Source: UBA12018 sp051656605
GTDB lineage: Bacteria > Bacteroidota > Bacteroidia > Bacteroidales > CAMTPD01
Length of the DNA stretch: 64,000 nt
Assembly (NCBI GenBank): GCA_051656605.1
Contig: JBOGCF010000017.1
Coordinates: forward strand, 186,001 to 250,000
Reading direction: 5' to 3'
Shown: positions 1-8,559 of the stretch, in pieces
Layout of the letters: every line of letters starts with the position of its first letter
Numbering within the stretch: the stretch's first letter is position 1
The notes under the pieces: generated by a model
What the model saw: only the letters and a program-made list of their open reading frames with translations
Database searches by the model: none
What the model was told of the DNA's origin: nothing
Made by a program: the position numbers and the translations under genes

Positions 1-117
1 TCGCGTCATGGTAATTGACTCCGAAGCTGCTATATAAAATGGCGCAAAATGCAAATAGCGATCTCTTTACTTGTTTTTTTGTATATTTAGGGTGCTGAAT
101 AAAAAACACACATCCTT

Positions 118-681
118 ATGATGACTAGAGTAATAAACGACATGCGAGAGATTTGTCCGATTTCTGAGGAGACGGCGGATCTGCTTCGTTCGGTAACTAA
201 ACGTAGATTTTTTCCGAAAAAACACCAATTGATCAAAGAAGGGACGTACACTAAGTTTGCTTACTTTATCGAGAAAGGGTTGACTCGTTCGTTTTGGCTT
301 GTCGACGGCAAAGAGGTGACTACGTCTTTTGCCGGCAGTGGAATTGTTTTTAGTATGGACGAATTGTATTACAACAAAGCAAGTGAGGAGTTTGTAGAAA
401 CCATCGAAGAGGTCGAAGCCTATGAAATCGAGGTGAGTTGCTTATTACGCTTATGGGAAACAAATATCGAACTCTCTAACTGGGGACGCATTATCCATCA
501 GAATGAATACCGACGTTTGCACCGCAGCCACAAAGAGCTACTTACCTTATCGGCCAAAGAACGATACGAGCAAATGAAATTACAGTTTCCCGAAGTATGC
601 ATGCGCGCAAATCTTGGGGATATAGCCTCTTATTTGGGCATAACACTCTCTACCCTTAGTCGCATCAGAGCGAATAAATAA
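118..681 (+). CDS. Crp/Fnr-family transcriptional regulator
   Basis: A 187-residue protein with the layout of the Crp/Fnr family. The N-terminal two thirds resemble a cyclic-nucleotide-binding beta-roll (KEGTYTKFAYFIEKGLTRSF, near residues 40-60, is typical). The last 25 residues form a helix-turn-helix (GDIASYLGITLSTLSRIR). Bacteroidetes members of this type often lack a known ligand and act as stress or redox regulators; the ligand here cannot be read from sequence. Two start codons follow each other (118 and 121). The gene ends 110 bases before the GH84 gene on the same strand and could control it, but that is inference from position only. Confidence 0.85.
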   Translation: MMTRVINDMREICPISEETADLLRSVTKRRFFPKKHQLIKEGTYTKFAYFIEKGLTRSFWLVDGKEVTTSFAGSGIVFSMDELYYNKASEEFVETIEEVEAYEIEVSCLLRLWETNIELSNWGRIIHQNEYRRLHRSHKELLTLSAKERYEQMKLQFPEVCMRANLGDIASYLGITLSTLSRIRANK

Positions 682-791
682 AAACCTTAATTGTACCTTT
701 TTTTGATTTAGAACAAATGTTCGCTTGATAAAAATGAAGATCTTTACGATTCGTAACACTAACTTTATATCAAGACAAATAGTAAAATTCT

Positions 792-3341
792 ATGAACAAA
801 CGTTTTAAGTCGACAATAGCATTACTTGCTATTACACTATCATGCGGAACGGTATGTGCTCAGGAAGCTGAGTTTGATCTTAGTTCGCAGCGATCTGAAT
901 CTCAAGATGTTTTAAAAGTTCCGGGTCAGGCTATCGACCACAAAGGACTAATTATAAATCCAACTCCTCATTCACTACTAAAAGAGGAAGGACAGAATCT
1001 TTCAATTTCAAAAGGTATCAAACTGGTTGACAAGCAAAAAGCTTTCGCCAATGATCTTGGCTTTTTGAAACAAGCAAAAAATGGTGTTCCTGTAACTGTT
1101 GATTTCGGAAAGAAAATCGCCGCAAAGAAGGGTGTAAAAGCTATTTCTGGTGCTTATACGCTTACAATCGGAAAGAAAGGAATTGAAATCACAGGTTTCG
1201 ACGATAAAGGTGCGTTTTATGGCATCCAAACGTTGCGCCAGATTGCAGAAAGTCCGATCGCAAAAGAAGGAAACTTACCTTGCCTTACGATCAACGATTT
1301 CCCAAGCATGAAATACCGCGGTATCGTAGAAGGTTTCTACGGTGAGCCTTGGTCGCACGAAGTACGCTTGTCGTTGATTGATTTCTACGGTAAATTTAAA
1401 CTGAACAGCTACTTGTACGGACCAAAGGATGATCACTATCACAGTACTCCAAACTGGAGACTTCCTTATCCGGAGAAAGAAGCTCAAAATATCAAAGAAC
1501 TTGTAGAGGCTTGCAACCGCAACCGTGTTGATTTTGTTTGGGCAATTCACCCGGGCAAAGACATCAAATGGAACGAAGAGGATTATCAAAACTTGGTACA
1601 AAAGCTAGGTTGGATGTACGATCTTGGTGTGCGCTCGTTTGCCGTATTCTTTGATGATATCGAAGGTGAAGGTACAAATCCGGTAAAACAAACGGAGTTG
1701 TTGAACCGCCTAAACAAGGAGTTTGTAGAGGCTAAAGGTGATATTTCGTCGCTTGTAATGTGTCCTACCGACTATTCTAAACTTTGGGCTAATCCTACCG
1801 AAAAAGGTAGTTTGGTTACTTTCGGTAACAAGCTAGACAAGTCGATCGATCTTTTCTGGACAGGCGACGTGGTTTGTAGTGACCTTACGAAGGAAACGAT
1901 GGATTGGTTTAATTCGCGTATCCAACGCCCGGGTTACTACTGGTGGAACTATCCGGTGACCGACTATGTGCGTCACATCATCATGCAAGGTCCGGTTTAT
2001 GGTCTGGATACTACGCTTACTGCAAATGACATTGTTGGTTTTGCCAGCAACCCAATGGAGCACGGTGAGGCTTCTAAACTTGCGCTTTACAGCGTGGCTG
2101 ATTATACTTGGAATACGCCAAACTACAACCCGATCGACAGTTGGGAAAGAGGACTGAGAGAGGTTGCTCCTACTGCCAGCGAAGCGTATCGTACATTCGC
2201 AATCCACTCGTGTGATACCGAAAATGGCTATCGCCGTTCGGAGTCGTGGGAAACTGAAATCTTCAATGTCGACAATTATACGCAAGCGCAGTATGACAAG
2301 TTGATGGCCGAATATGAAAAGGTAGAACAGGTTCCAGCTCAAATGGAAGAGAACTGTAAAAACGAGTTGCTATTGAACGAGCTACGTCCGTGGTTGGTTG
2401 AATTTGGCAAACTAGGCACACGTGGTAAGAAGGCTATGGAATTGATCTCGATTTCAAAATCGGGTAACGATGCAGACTTCTGGAATGCTTACGTGCAAAA
2501 CCTAATGAGCGAAGAGCAACGCAAAAGCTACAACGAACACAAATCGGGTACGATGAAGTTGCAACCGTTTTACGAAAATGCAATGGATGACATGGCATTC
2601 AACTTCTACACAAAACTAACCGGTGAAAAGCCGTTGGCATACCGTAGTATCGGTTCTTTCCCTACGCTAAATACGATTCAGGGTAAACTGATGTTTGACA
2701 ACGACTCTACAACTCACTATACTTCGGGCGATCAGCAAAGAACCGGCAACTGGATTGGTGCCGACTTGAGAGATGTGCGTGACGTGCGCGAAATCTTGAT
2801 TCTTCAAGGTCGTAACTCGGTGGATGACGTGGATTATTTCGATCATACGATTTTGGAATATTCGGTGGATGGTAAGAACTGGACTGCTCTTTCTGATTCG
2901 CTGAAGAAACAATATGTTATCGAATGGAATGGCGAGCCGATCAAAGCAAACTACATCCGTATCCGCAAACTTGAATCGGAGAAAAAGAGTTGGGCTGCGG
3001 TACGTTCATTCGACGTAAACCCTGTAAGAATAGAAGACCTGAACTTCAAAGTAGAAGCGAAAGACATGGATAAAGTTCGCTTTGCTTTTGATAAGAATCC
3101 GGGTACTTCATACACATCAACCGGTGCGTTTAACTTTGAATTGCCTGCCGGCGCAACATCGTGCGTGATGCTTACAAAACCTGTAAATGGTGGTGTAACA
3201 ATCAAGCAGCTTGGTGCTGACGGTAAAATGATTTCAGAGTCGAAGTTTGATACTGCTTTCGTGAAGTTTGACATTGCAAAAGGTGCTAAGAAGGTAGAGA
3301 TCAACGGAGATACTGAAGTTTTTGAAGTGATCTTTAATTAA
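792..3341 (+). CDS. GH84 beta-N-acetylglucosaminidase (O-GlcNAcase/hyaluronidase family), secreted
   Basis: 849 residues with a signal peptide ending near VCAQ (residue 24). An N-terminal GH20b-like domain (about 45-165) is followed by the GH84 catalytic barrel, seen from RGIVEGFYGEPW (176-187), YGPKDDHYH (209 on) and the catalytic Asp pair in FFDDIEG (D288-D289). The GH84 family uses substrate-assisted catalysis through the 2-acetamido group to remove beta-linked GlcNAc. A helical region follows, then a discoidin/CBM32-like domain (about 640-750) and a final beta domain. Size and order match Bacteroides GH84 enzymes. The likely role is release of GlcNAc from host glycoproteins in the periplasm or at the surface. 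It is followed after 26 bases by the acyltransferase gene, probably in one transcript. Confidence 0.95.
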   Translation: MNKRFKSTIALLAITLSCGTVCAQEAEFDLSSQRSESQDVLKVPGQAIDHKGLIINPTPHSLLKEEGQNLSISKGIKLVDKQKAFANDLGFLKQAKNGVPVTVDFGKKIAAKKGVKAISGAYTLTIGKKGIEITGFDDKGAFYGIQTLRQIAESPIAKEGNLPCLTINDFPSMKYRGIVEGFYGEPWSHEVRLSLIDFYGKFKLNSYLYGPKDDHYHSTPNWRLPYPEKEAQNIKELVEACNRNRVDFVWAIHPGKDIKWNEEDYQNLVQKLGWMYDLGVRSFAVFFDDIEGEGTNPVKQTELLNRLNKEFVEAKGDISSLVMCPTDYSKLWANPTEKGSLVTFGNKLDKSIDLFWTGDVVCSDLTKETMDWFNSRIQRPGYYWWNYPVTDYVRHIIMQGPVYGLDTTLTANDIVGFASNPMEHGEASKLALYSVADYTWNTPNYNPIDSWERGLREVAPTASEAYRTFAIHSCDTENGYRRSESWETEIFNVDNYTQAQYDKLMAEYEKVEQVPAQMEENCKNELLLNELRPWLVEFGKLGTRGKKAMELISISKSGNDADFWNAYVQNLMSEEQRKSYNEHKSGTMKLQPFYENAMDDMAFNFYTKLTGEKPLAYRSIGSFPTLNTIQGKLMFDNDSTTHYTSGDQQRTGNWIGADLRDVRDVREILILQGRNSVDDVDYFDHTILEYSVDGKNWTALSDSLKKQYVIEWNGEPIKANYIRIRKLESEKKSWAAVRSFDVNPVRIEDLNFKVEAKDMDKVRFAFDKNPGTSYTSTGAFNFELPAGATSCVMLTKPVNGGVTIKQLGADGKMISESKFDTAFVKFDIAKGAKKVEINGDTEVFEVIFN

Positions 3342-3367
3342 TTCTTTATACAATAATCACTTTTACT

Positions 3368-4510
3368 ATGCTAAACACATTAAAATCTACTTCTGCCTTT
3401 CCGGATACGAAGCCGCACTACAATACGCTAGACGGGCTTCGCGGAGTGGCGGCTCTTATGGTTGTGTGGTTTCATATTTTTGAAGCCTTTGCAACGAGCC
3501 ACTTGGATCAGCAAATCAACCATGGCTACTTGGCTGTAGACTTTTTCTTTCTTTTATCCGGTTTCGTTGTTGGTTTTGCTTACGACGATCGTTGGGGCAA
3601 AATGACTGCGACTGAGTTCCTAAAGCGCAGGGTGATCCGCCTTCATCCAATGGTGGTAATGGGTGCGCTGATTGGTGGTGTGATGTTTTATTTTCAAGGA
3701 TGCTCCGTATGGGACGTTTCGAAAGTAACCATTGCAGCTCTGTTTTTCGCAACATTCATCAATGCGCTGCTGATTCCGGCTACGATCGGAACGGAAGTGC
3801 GCGGATTGGGTGAGATGTATCCGCTGAACGGACCAAGCTGGTCGTTGTTTTTCGAATACATTGGTAACATCTTGTATGCGTTGTTTATCCGCAGACTATC
3901 GACCAAATGGCTTGCCGTATTGGTGGCATTGGCCGGAAGTGGCTTGGCTGCTTTTGCGATGCTAGGACCGAATGGTGATATTTGCTCGGGGTATTCGCTT
4001 ACGGCTATTGAGTTTACTGCCGGATTTTTACGCCTGTTGTTCTCATTCTCGGCCGGTTTGCTGATGATCCGTATTTTCAAACCTGCGAATATCAAAGGTA
4101 CGTTCTGGATTTGTAGTTTGATCATCATCGCTTTGTTGGCGATTCCACGTATCGGTGGCGCTGAACAGTTGTGGTTGAATGGTCTTTACGATACAGTTTG
4201 TTGTGCGGTAGTGTTCCCGATCCTTGTTTATCTGGGTGCTTCGGACAAATCTACGGATGCGTTTACCAACAAACTTTGCACACTACTTGGTGATATTTCG
4301 TATCCGCTGTATATGGTGCATTATCCGTTTATCTACTTATATTATGCATGGGTAAAGAACGGTAACCTTACATTTGCGGAGTCGCTACCGGGTGCGTTGG
4401 GTGTATTTATCGGAAGTATCGCATTGGCTTATATCTGCTTGAAATGGTATGATATCCCAGTTCGCAACTATCTTACAAATAAATTCTTGCGTTCTAAAAA
4501 GCAAGCTTAA
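3368..4510 (+). CDS. Acyltransferase family 3 membrane protein (OafA/YrhL type)
   Basis: 380 residues, about ten hydrophobic segments. The family hallmark is at the N-terminus: a short cytoplasmic stretch, then LDGLRGVAALMVVWFHIFE with the conserved Arg and His, followed by VDFFFLLSGFVV. Acyltransferase-3 proteins move acetyl or other acyl groups onto surface sugars (LPS O-antigen, capsule, peptidoglycan) across the inner membrane. The substrate cannot be read from sequence. It sits 26 bases after the GH84 gene and before a strong terminator, so the two form a likely two-gene unit. Confidence 0.88.
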   Translation: MLNTLKSTSAFPDTKPHYNTLDGLRGVAALMVVWFHIFEAFATSHLDQQINHGYLAVDFFFLLSGFVVGFAYDDRWGKMTATEFLKRRVIRLHPMVVMGALIGGVMFYFQGCSVWDVSKVTIAALFFATFINALLIPATIGTEVRGLGEMYPLNGPSWSLFFEYIGNILYALFIRRLSTKWLAVLVALAGSGLAAFAMLGPNGDICSGYSLTAIEFTAGFLRLLFSFSAGLLMIRIFKPANIKGTFWICSLIIIALLAIPRIGGAEQLWLNGLYDTVCCAVVFPILVYLGASDKSTDAFTNKLCTLLGDISYPLYMVHYPFIYLYYAWVKNGNLTFAESLPGALGVFIGSIALAYICLKWYDIPVRNYLTNKFLRSKKQA

Positions 4511-4539
4511 TCGTATCAGATTAAAACTCTTCTAACATA

Positions 4540-4584
4540 AACGGGGGATAGAATCAGCAATGACTCTATCCCCCGTTCTTTTTT
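4540..4584 (+). terminator. Intrinsic terminator after GH84-acyltransferase
   Basis: Perfect 13-bp stem (AACGGGGGATAGA with its complement) and a 12-base loop, followed by TCTTTTTT. It ends the GH84-acyltransferase transcript. Confidence 0.9.
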
Positions 4585-4637
4585 ATCCCATTCTGATCTG
4601 ATTGTACAGATATAGCTTGGAGAGGTATATAACAAAA

Positions 4638-4663
4638 AAAGCAGCTACTTTCGTAACTGCTTT
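4638..4663 (-). terminator. Terminator of tRNA-Asp
   Basis: Read on the minus strand, a stem AAAGCAG/CTGCTTT directly after the tRNA ends in a run of seven T. Confidence 0.75.
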
Positions 4664-4666
4664 CTG

Positions 4667-4740
4667 CGGTATGGACGGGACTCGAACCCGCGACCCCCTG
4701 CGTGACAGGCAGGTATTCTAACCAGCTGAACTACCACACC
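4667..4740 (-). tRNA. tRNA-Asp (GTC anticodon)
   Basis: Minus-strand 74-base cloverleaf. The acceptor stem GGTGTGG pairs with CCATACC (one G-U). The anticodon loop reads CTGTCAC with GTC, and the T arm is GCGGGTTCGAGTCCCGT. The 3' CCA is not encoded. It has its own promoter (4777-4806) and terminator. Confidence 0.97.
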
Positions 4741-4776
4741 GTTTGTTGGTCACAACCGTTATTCCCGATTGCATTG

Positions 4777-4806
4777 CAAAGGTACCACTATTTTTGAAAC
4801 CTGCAA
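4777..4806 (-). promoter_or_regulatory. Promoter of tRNA-Asp (Bacteroidetes type)
   Basis: On the minus strand: TTG (4806-4804), a 19-bp spacer, then TACCTTTG (4784-4777). This matches the TTG/TAnnTTTG consensus and lies about 37 bases before the tRNA 5' end. Confidence 0.8.
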
Positions 4807-4974
4807 TAGCTGACATGATTTTTTTACACTTTTCTCATAAATATTTTTCAACGCCCTCATTATAAGTATTTACTAAAATCTATTTTTCACCTGAATTTAT
4901 CCTGTTTTCGCTATAAAGTGTAAACAATGACCAAACAAATAGACAGAACTATCACGAAACAATCATTATTTTGT

Positions 4975-5038
4975 TATTTTTGCTCCTACCCTTTCTAAGA
5001 AGAAACTGAAACCGTTGAAACAAATCATATGCAACGGT
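4975..5038 (+). promoter_or_regulatory. -7 box and 5' UTR hairpin of the his operon
   Basis: TATTTTTG at 4975-4982 fits the -7 consensus; no clear -33 TTG is seen. The leader that would follow contains a 7-bp hairpin, ACCGTTG (5011-5017) with CAACGGT (5032-5038), 25 bases before the hisH start. No run of His codons is visible, so classical attenuation is not supported. Confidence 0.5.
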
Positions 5039-5062
5039 ACTTTTAAATAGAAAACAACAGTT

Positions 5063-5659
5063 ATGGATGTAGCTATTATTAATTACAATGCCGGAAATAT
5101 ATTTTCGGTCGAAGCTGCACTGAAACGTATAGGTATAGAACCGGTGGTAACCGATAATGCCGAACGTATCATGCAGGCCGATCGTGTGATTTTTCCTGGC
5201 GTGGGAGAAGCTCGCTCTACCATGGAGTTTCTCAAAGAGCAGAAGCTCGATGATCTGATCCGGGATCTGAAACAACCGGTGTTGGGCATTTGCCTTGGTA
5301 TGCAACTACTTTGCAAGTATTCGGAAGAAGGAGACACTACTTGTCTCGGAGTATTTGACGTTCCCGTAAAACGTTTCCATCCCCATCATCATGATCAAAA
5401 GGTGCCACATATGGGTTGGAATAATATTACGGATGTAAAGCAACCGCTTTTTGCTGCCTCTCAAGAAAATGAATTCGTGTATTTTGTGCATAGTTATTAT
5501 GTACCGGTATGCGAACATACGGCAGCGCATACAGACTACATCCATCATTTTAGCGCAGCATTACATAAAGACAACTTTTTTGCCACACAGTTTCATCCCG
5601 AAAAAAGCGGGCAGCAAGGCGAAATCATTTTACGTAACTTTATAAATCAATCATTATGA
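5063..5659 (+). CDS. hisH: Imidazole glycerol phosphate synthase, glutamine amidotransferase subunit
   Basis: 198 residues, class I glutamine amidotransferase. The nucleophile is C77 in GICLGMQ, and the His-Glu pair lies in FHPEKS near the C-terminus. HisH releases ammonia from glutamine and channels it to HisF, which makes imidazole glycerol phosphate and AICAR, the fifth step of histidine synthesis. It overlaps hisA by four bases (ATGA), implying translational coupling. hisG, hisD, hisC and hisB are not in this window. Confidence 0.97.
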   Translation: MDVAIINYNAGNIFSVEAALKRIGIEPVVTDNAERIMQADRVIFPGVGEARSTMEFLKEQKLDDLIRDLKQPVLGICLGMQLLCKYSEEGDTTCLGVFDVPVKRFHPHHHDQKVPHMGWNNITDVKQPLFAASQENEFVYFVHSYYVPVCEHTAAHTDYIHHFSAALHKDNFFATQFHPEKSGQQGEIILRNFINQSL

Positions 5660-6387
5660 TAAAGATTGTACCGGCCATCGATATGATCGACGGCAAATGT
5701 GTGCGTCTTACACAAGGCAACTACGATGCAAAAAAGATATATAACGAAGATCCTGTAGAGGTAGCGAAGGAGTTTGAAGATTATGGAATCCGACGACTAC
5801 ACGTAGTGGATCTTGACGGTGCCAAAGCGGGCCGCATTATCAACTACCGCACATTGGAGCGTATTGCCTCTCGCACCTCTTTGATCATCGACTTTGGCGG
5901 TGGTGTAAAATCAGAAGAGGACTTGGTGATCGCTTTTGAAAGTGGTGCCCAAATGGTGACCGGAGGCAGTATTGCCGTGAATAACCCAGATGAATTTACC
6001 CGCTGGATTGATAAATATGGCAGCGACCGCATCATTTTAGGTGCTGACGCCAAAGACAAGAAAATCGCTATCGGTGGATGGGAAGAGACAACATCGATGG
6101 ATTTGATCCCATTTATCAAAGATTACCACGAAAAAGGAATCGTATCGGTGATCTGTACCGACATCAGCAAAGACGGAATGCTACAAGGTCCGTCGATTGA
6201 TCTTTACAAAGAGATTGTTGACAATGTTCCTTATATTAAACTAATCGCTAGCGGTGGTGTTAGCAGTATTGCCGACATCGAACTGTTGCAAGAGATGGGT
6301 ATTCCGTCGGTTATTGTGGGAAAAGCAATTTACGAGGGAAATATCAAACTAAAGGATTTGATTCCGTTTAACGATAAAAACGAATAG
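5656..6387 (+). CDS. hisA: ProFAR isomerase (phosphoribosylformimino-5-aminoimidazole carboxamide ribotide isomerase)
   Basis: 243-residue TIM barrel. The catalytic Asp motifs are at both ends of the barrel: PAIDM (D9) and TDISKDG. The phosphate-binding loops FGGGVKSEED, TGGSIAVNN and ASGGVSS are present. HisA performs the Amadori rearrangement that feeds the HisF-HisH synthase. It starts inside the hisH stop (ATGA) and is followed by hisF after two bases. Confidence 0.97.
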   Translation: MIKIVPAIDMIDGKCVRLTQGNYDAKKIYNEDPVEVAKEFEDYGIRRLHVVDLDGAKAGRIINYRTLERIASRTSLIIDFGGGVKSEEDLVIAFESGAQMVTGGSIAVNNPDEFTRWIDKYGSDRIILGADAKDKKIAIGGWEETTSMDLIPFIKDYHEKGIVSVICTDISKDGMLQGPSIDLYKEIVDNVPYIKLIASGGVSSIADIELLQEMGIPSVIVGKAIYEGNIKLKDLIPFNDKNE

Positions 6388-6389
6388 GG

Positions 6390-7142
6390 ATGCTGGCTAA
6401 ACGTATTATTCCCTGTCTCGACGTGAAAGACGGGACAACTGTGAAGGGGGTGAACTTTGTAAACTTTCGTGATGCCGGAGATCCCGTTGAGTTGGGAGCC
6501 CAATATAGTGAAGCCGGTGCCGACGAACTTACGTTTCTCGATATCTCGGCATCGCACGAAGGACGAAAAACCTTTACCGACTTGATCAAGCGAGTAGCAT
6601 GTCGTATCAACATCCCTTTTACTGTGGGTGGTGGTATTGGCGAAGTGGCCGACGTGGATCGGATGCTAAATGCCGGTGCTGATAAAATTTCGATCAATTC
6701 GGCTGCAATCAGAAACCCGCAACTCATCGACCAGATTGCCGGCAACTTTGGTAATCAGGTATGTGTAGTGGCCATTGATGCCAACTTTGAAGATGGGATC
6801 TGGAAATGCTATCTCAACGGCGGACGTATTCCTACCGAACGTACACTGTTTGAATGGGCGAAAGAGGCGCAGGAAAGAGGTGCCGGAGAGATTCTTTTCA
6901 CCAGCATGAGTCACGATGGTGTAAAGCAAGGTTTTGCCAACGACGCCTTGGCTCAACTATCTGAACAACTGCAAATTCCGATCATTGCATCGGGTGGTGC
7001 CGGAACCATGGAGCATTTCAAAGATGCCTTTACAAAAGGGAAAGCTAATGCCGCACTGGCAGCCAGTGTATTTCACTTTAAAGAGATTGGGATTAGTGAA
7101 TTAAAACACTACCTTCGCAGTGAGGGAATTCATGTGCGATAA
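6390..7142 (+). CDS. hisF: Imidazole glycerol phosphate synthase, cyclase subunit
   Basis: 250-residue TIM barrel homologous to HisA. IPCLDVKDG near residue 10 and the second catalytic Asp in TSMSHDGVKQG mark HisF, and the phosphate loops GGGIGEV and ASGGAGT are intact. With HisH it closes the imidazole ring. It lies two bases after hisA and 30 bases before hisIE in the same operon. Confidence 0.97.
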   Translation: MLAKRIIPCLDVKDGTTVKGVNFVNFRDAGDPVELGAQYSEAGADELTFLDISASHEGRKTFTDLIKRVACRINIPFTVGGGIGEVADVDRMLNAGADKISINSAAIRNPQLIDQIAGNFGNQVCVVAIDANFEDGIWKCYLNGGRIPTERTLFEWAKEAQERGAGEILFTSMSHDGVKQGFANDALAQLSEQLQIPIIASGGAGTMEHFKDAFTKGKANAALAASVFHFKEIGISELKHYLRSEGIHVR

Positions 7143-7172
7143 AAACAAGTAATTTACTTAAACTGAACGAAA

Positions 7173-7769
7173 ATGAATTTGGATTTCAATAAAATGGACG
7201 GAATGATTCCGGCTATTATTCAAGATAATAAAACAGGAAAAGTGCTGATGTTGGGCTTTATGAACGAAGAAGCCTTCGAAAAAACAAAAGCAACCGGTAA
7301 AGTAACCTTCTTCAGCCGTACCAAAAACCGCTTGTGGACAAAAGGCGAAGAGAGCGGAAACTTTCTTCATGTGGTAACCATGAAAGAAGACTGCGACCAA
7401 GATACTTTGCTGATTAAAGTAAATCCGGTGGGACCTGTATGCCATACAGGCAACGATACTTGTTTTGAAGAAAGCAACAAAGAAGACATTCTGTTCTTGA
7501 AGTATTTACAAGACTTTATCGACAAACGCAAACAAGAGATGCCGGAAGGCTCTTATACTACCTCATTGTTTAAGAAAGGTATCAACCGTATGGCTCAGAA
7601 AGTGGGTGAAGAAGCGGTAGAAACTGTAATCGAAGCAACCAACGGAACCGACGAAGGTTTCTTGTATGAGGCTGCCGATATGGTTTATCACTTGATCGTA
7701 CTTTTGTCGTCGAAAGGATATCGTCTCGAACATCTTGCAAACGAATTGAAGAAAAGACATAAAGAGTAA
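7173..7769 (+). CDS. hisIE: Bifunctional phosphoribosyl-AMP cyclohydrolase / phosphoribosyl-ATP pyrophosphatase
   Basis: 198-residue fusion. The N-terminal half is HisI, with the metal-binding KEDCDQDTLL motif and GPVCHTG. The C-terminal half (from about residue 110) is HisE, with the MazG-like GEEAVETVIEA helix. The enzyme carries out steps two and three of histidine synthesis. It is last in the four-gene his cluster and is followed after 10 bases by the ftsE-like gene. Confidence 0.96.
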   Translation: MNLDFNKMDGMIPAIIQDNKTGKVLMLGFMNEEAFEKTKATGKVTFFSRTKNRLWTKGEESGNFLHVVTMKEDCDQDTLLIKVNPVGPVCHTGNDTCFEESNKEDILFLKYLQDFIDKRKQEMPEGSYTTSLFKKGINRMAQKVGEEAVETVIEATNGTDEGFLYEAADMVYHLIVLLSSKGYRLEHLANELKKRHKE

Positions 7770-7779
7770 TTTATTATAT

Positions 7780-8493
7780 ATGAACAACGACATACTTCTT
7801 ACACTTAGCGATGTTGACATCTGCCGAAACGAAAATATGATTCTGCGCAATGCCAACTTCAAACTAAAAAGAGGTGAATTCGTATATGTTATCGGTAAAG
7901 TAGGGTCCGGTAAAAGTACCCTACTTAAATCTATTTATTGCGAAATGCCTATCAAACGCGGCGAATGTACCGTGTTTGAATATCCTGTGCATAAGATTAA
8001 AAACAAACACGTGCCTCACTTGCGTCGTAAGTTGGGTATTGTTTTTCAAGACTTCCAACTTCTTACAGATCGCTCTGTAGAAAAGAATCTTGAGTTTGTA
8101 TTGCGTGCAACCGGATGGGACCAAAAAGGAAAGATCAGAGATCGTATTTCTGATGTGCTTCTTCAGGTAGGTATGAATAATAAAGGATATAAGATGCCTC
8201 ATGAGCTTTCGGGGGGTGAGCAGCAACGCATCGTTATTGCTAGAGCTTTGCTTAATTCGCCCGAGATCATTTTGGCTGATGAACCTACCGGCAACCTTGA
8301 TCCGGAAACCGGATCGCAAATTGTACATTTGCTTCACGAGATCTGTAGAAACGGAACATCTGTAATGATGACTACCCACAACTATACCTTGGTAAAGTCG
8401 TTTCCGGGACGTGTAATCAAATGTGAGAACGGACAGCTGATCGAAGTAGAATCGGCCCCTGTCGAAATAATCGCGAACAACGACGATTTATAA
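7780..8493 (+). CDS. ftsE: FtsE-like ABC transporter ATP-binding protein
   Basis: 237-residue ABC ATPase. Walker A is GKVGSGKST, the signature LSGGEQQRI, Walker B IILADEPTGNLD, and the H-loop MTTHN. The LolD/FtsE-type sequence and short size fit the annotation used for Bacteroidetes FtsE, the ATPase that with FtsX controls septal wall hydrolases. No ftsX lies next to it, so a different permease partner cannot be excluded. It trails hisIE by 10 bases and is probably transcribed with the his genes. Confidence 0.85.
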   Translation: MNNDILLTLSDVDICRNENMILRNANFKLKRGEFVYVIGKVGSGKSTLLKSIYCEMPIKRGECTVFEYPVHKIKNKHVPHLRRKLGIVFQDFQLLTDRSVEKNLEFVLRATGWDQKGKIRDRISDVLLQVGMNNKGYKMPHELSGGEQQRIVIARALLNSPEIILADEPTGNLDPETGSQIVHLLHEICRNGTSVMMTTHNYTLVKSFPGRVIKCENGQLIEVESAPVEIIANNDDL

Positions 8494-8503
8494 GAAAAAG
8501 TCG

Positions 8504-8511
8504 TATATTTG
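8504..8511 (+). promoter_or_regulatory. Probable -7 box of lysC-lysA
   Basis: TATATTTG fits the Bacteroidetes -7 element and would give a leader of about 40 bases to lysC. No convincing -33 TTG is present. The gap (66 bases) is too small for a lysine riboswitch. Confidence 0.5.
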
Positions 8512-8559
8512 CGTATATTAGTAACAAGAATTAGAACATTTTAATCAGACAAAGGAAAA

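Noticed and set aside
1008..3304. Several minus-strand reading frames inside the GH84 gene
   Set aside because: They are shadows of a clear GH84 coding frame and show no domain, signal or promoter of their own.
5011..5038. Histidine attenuator leader
   Set aside because: The hairpin has no competing structure or T run and there is no short frame with consecutive His codons.
8494..8559. Lysine riboswitch before lysC
   Set aside because: The gap is only 66 bases, far shorter than the roughly 170-base lysine riboswitch, and shows no matching helices.
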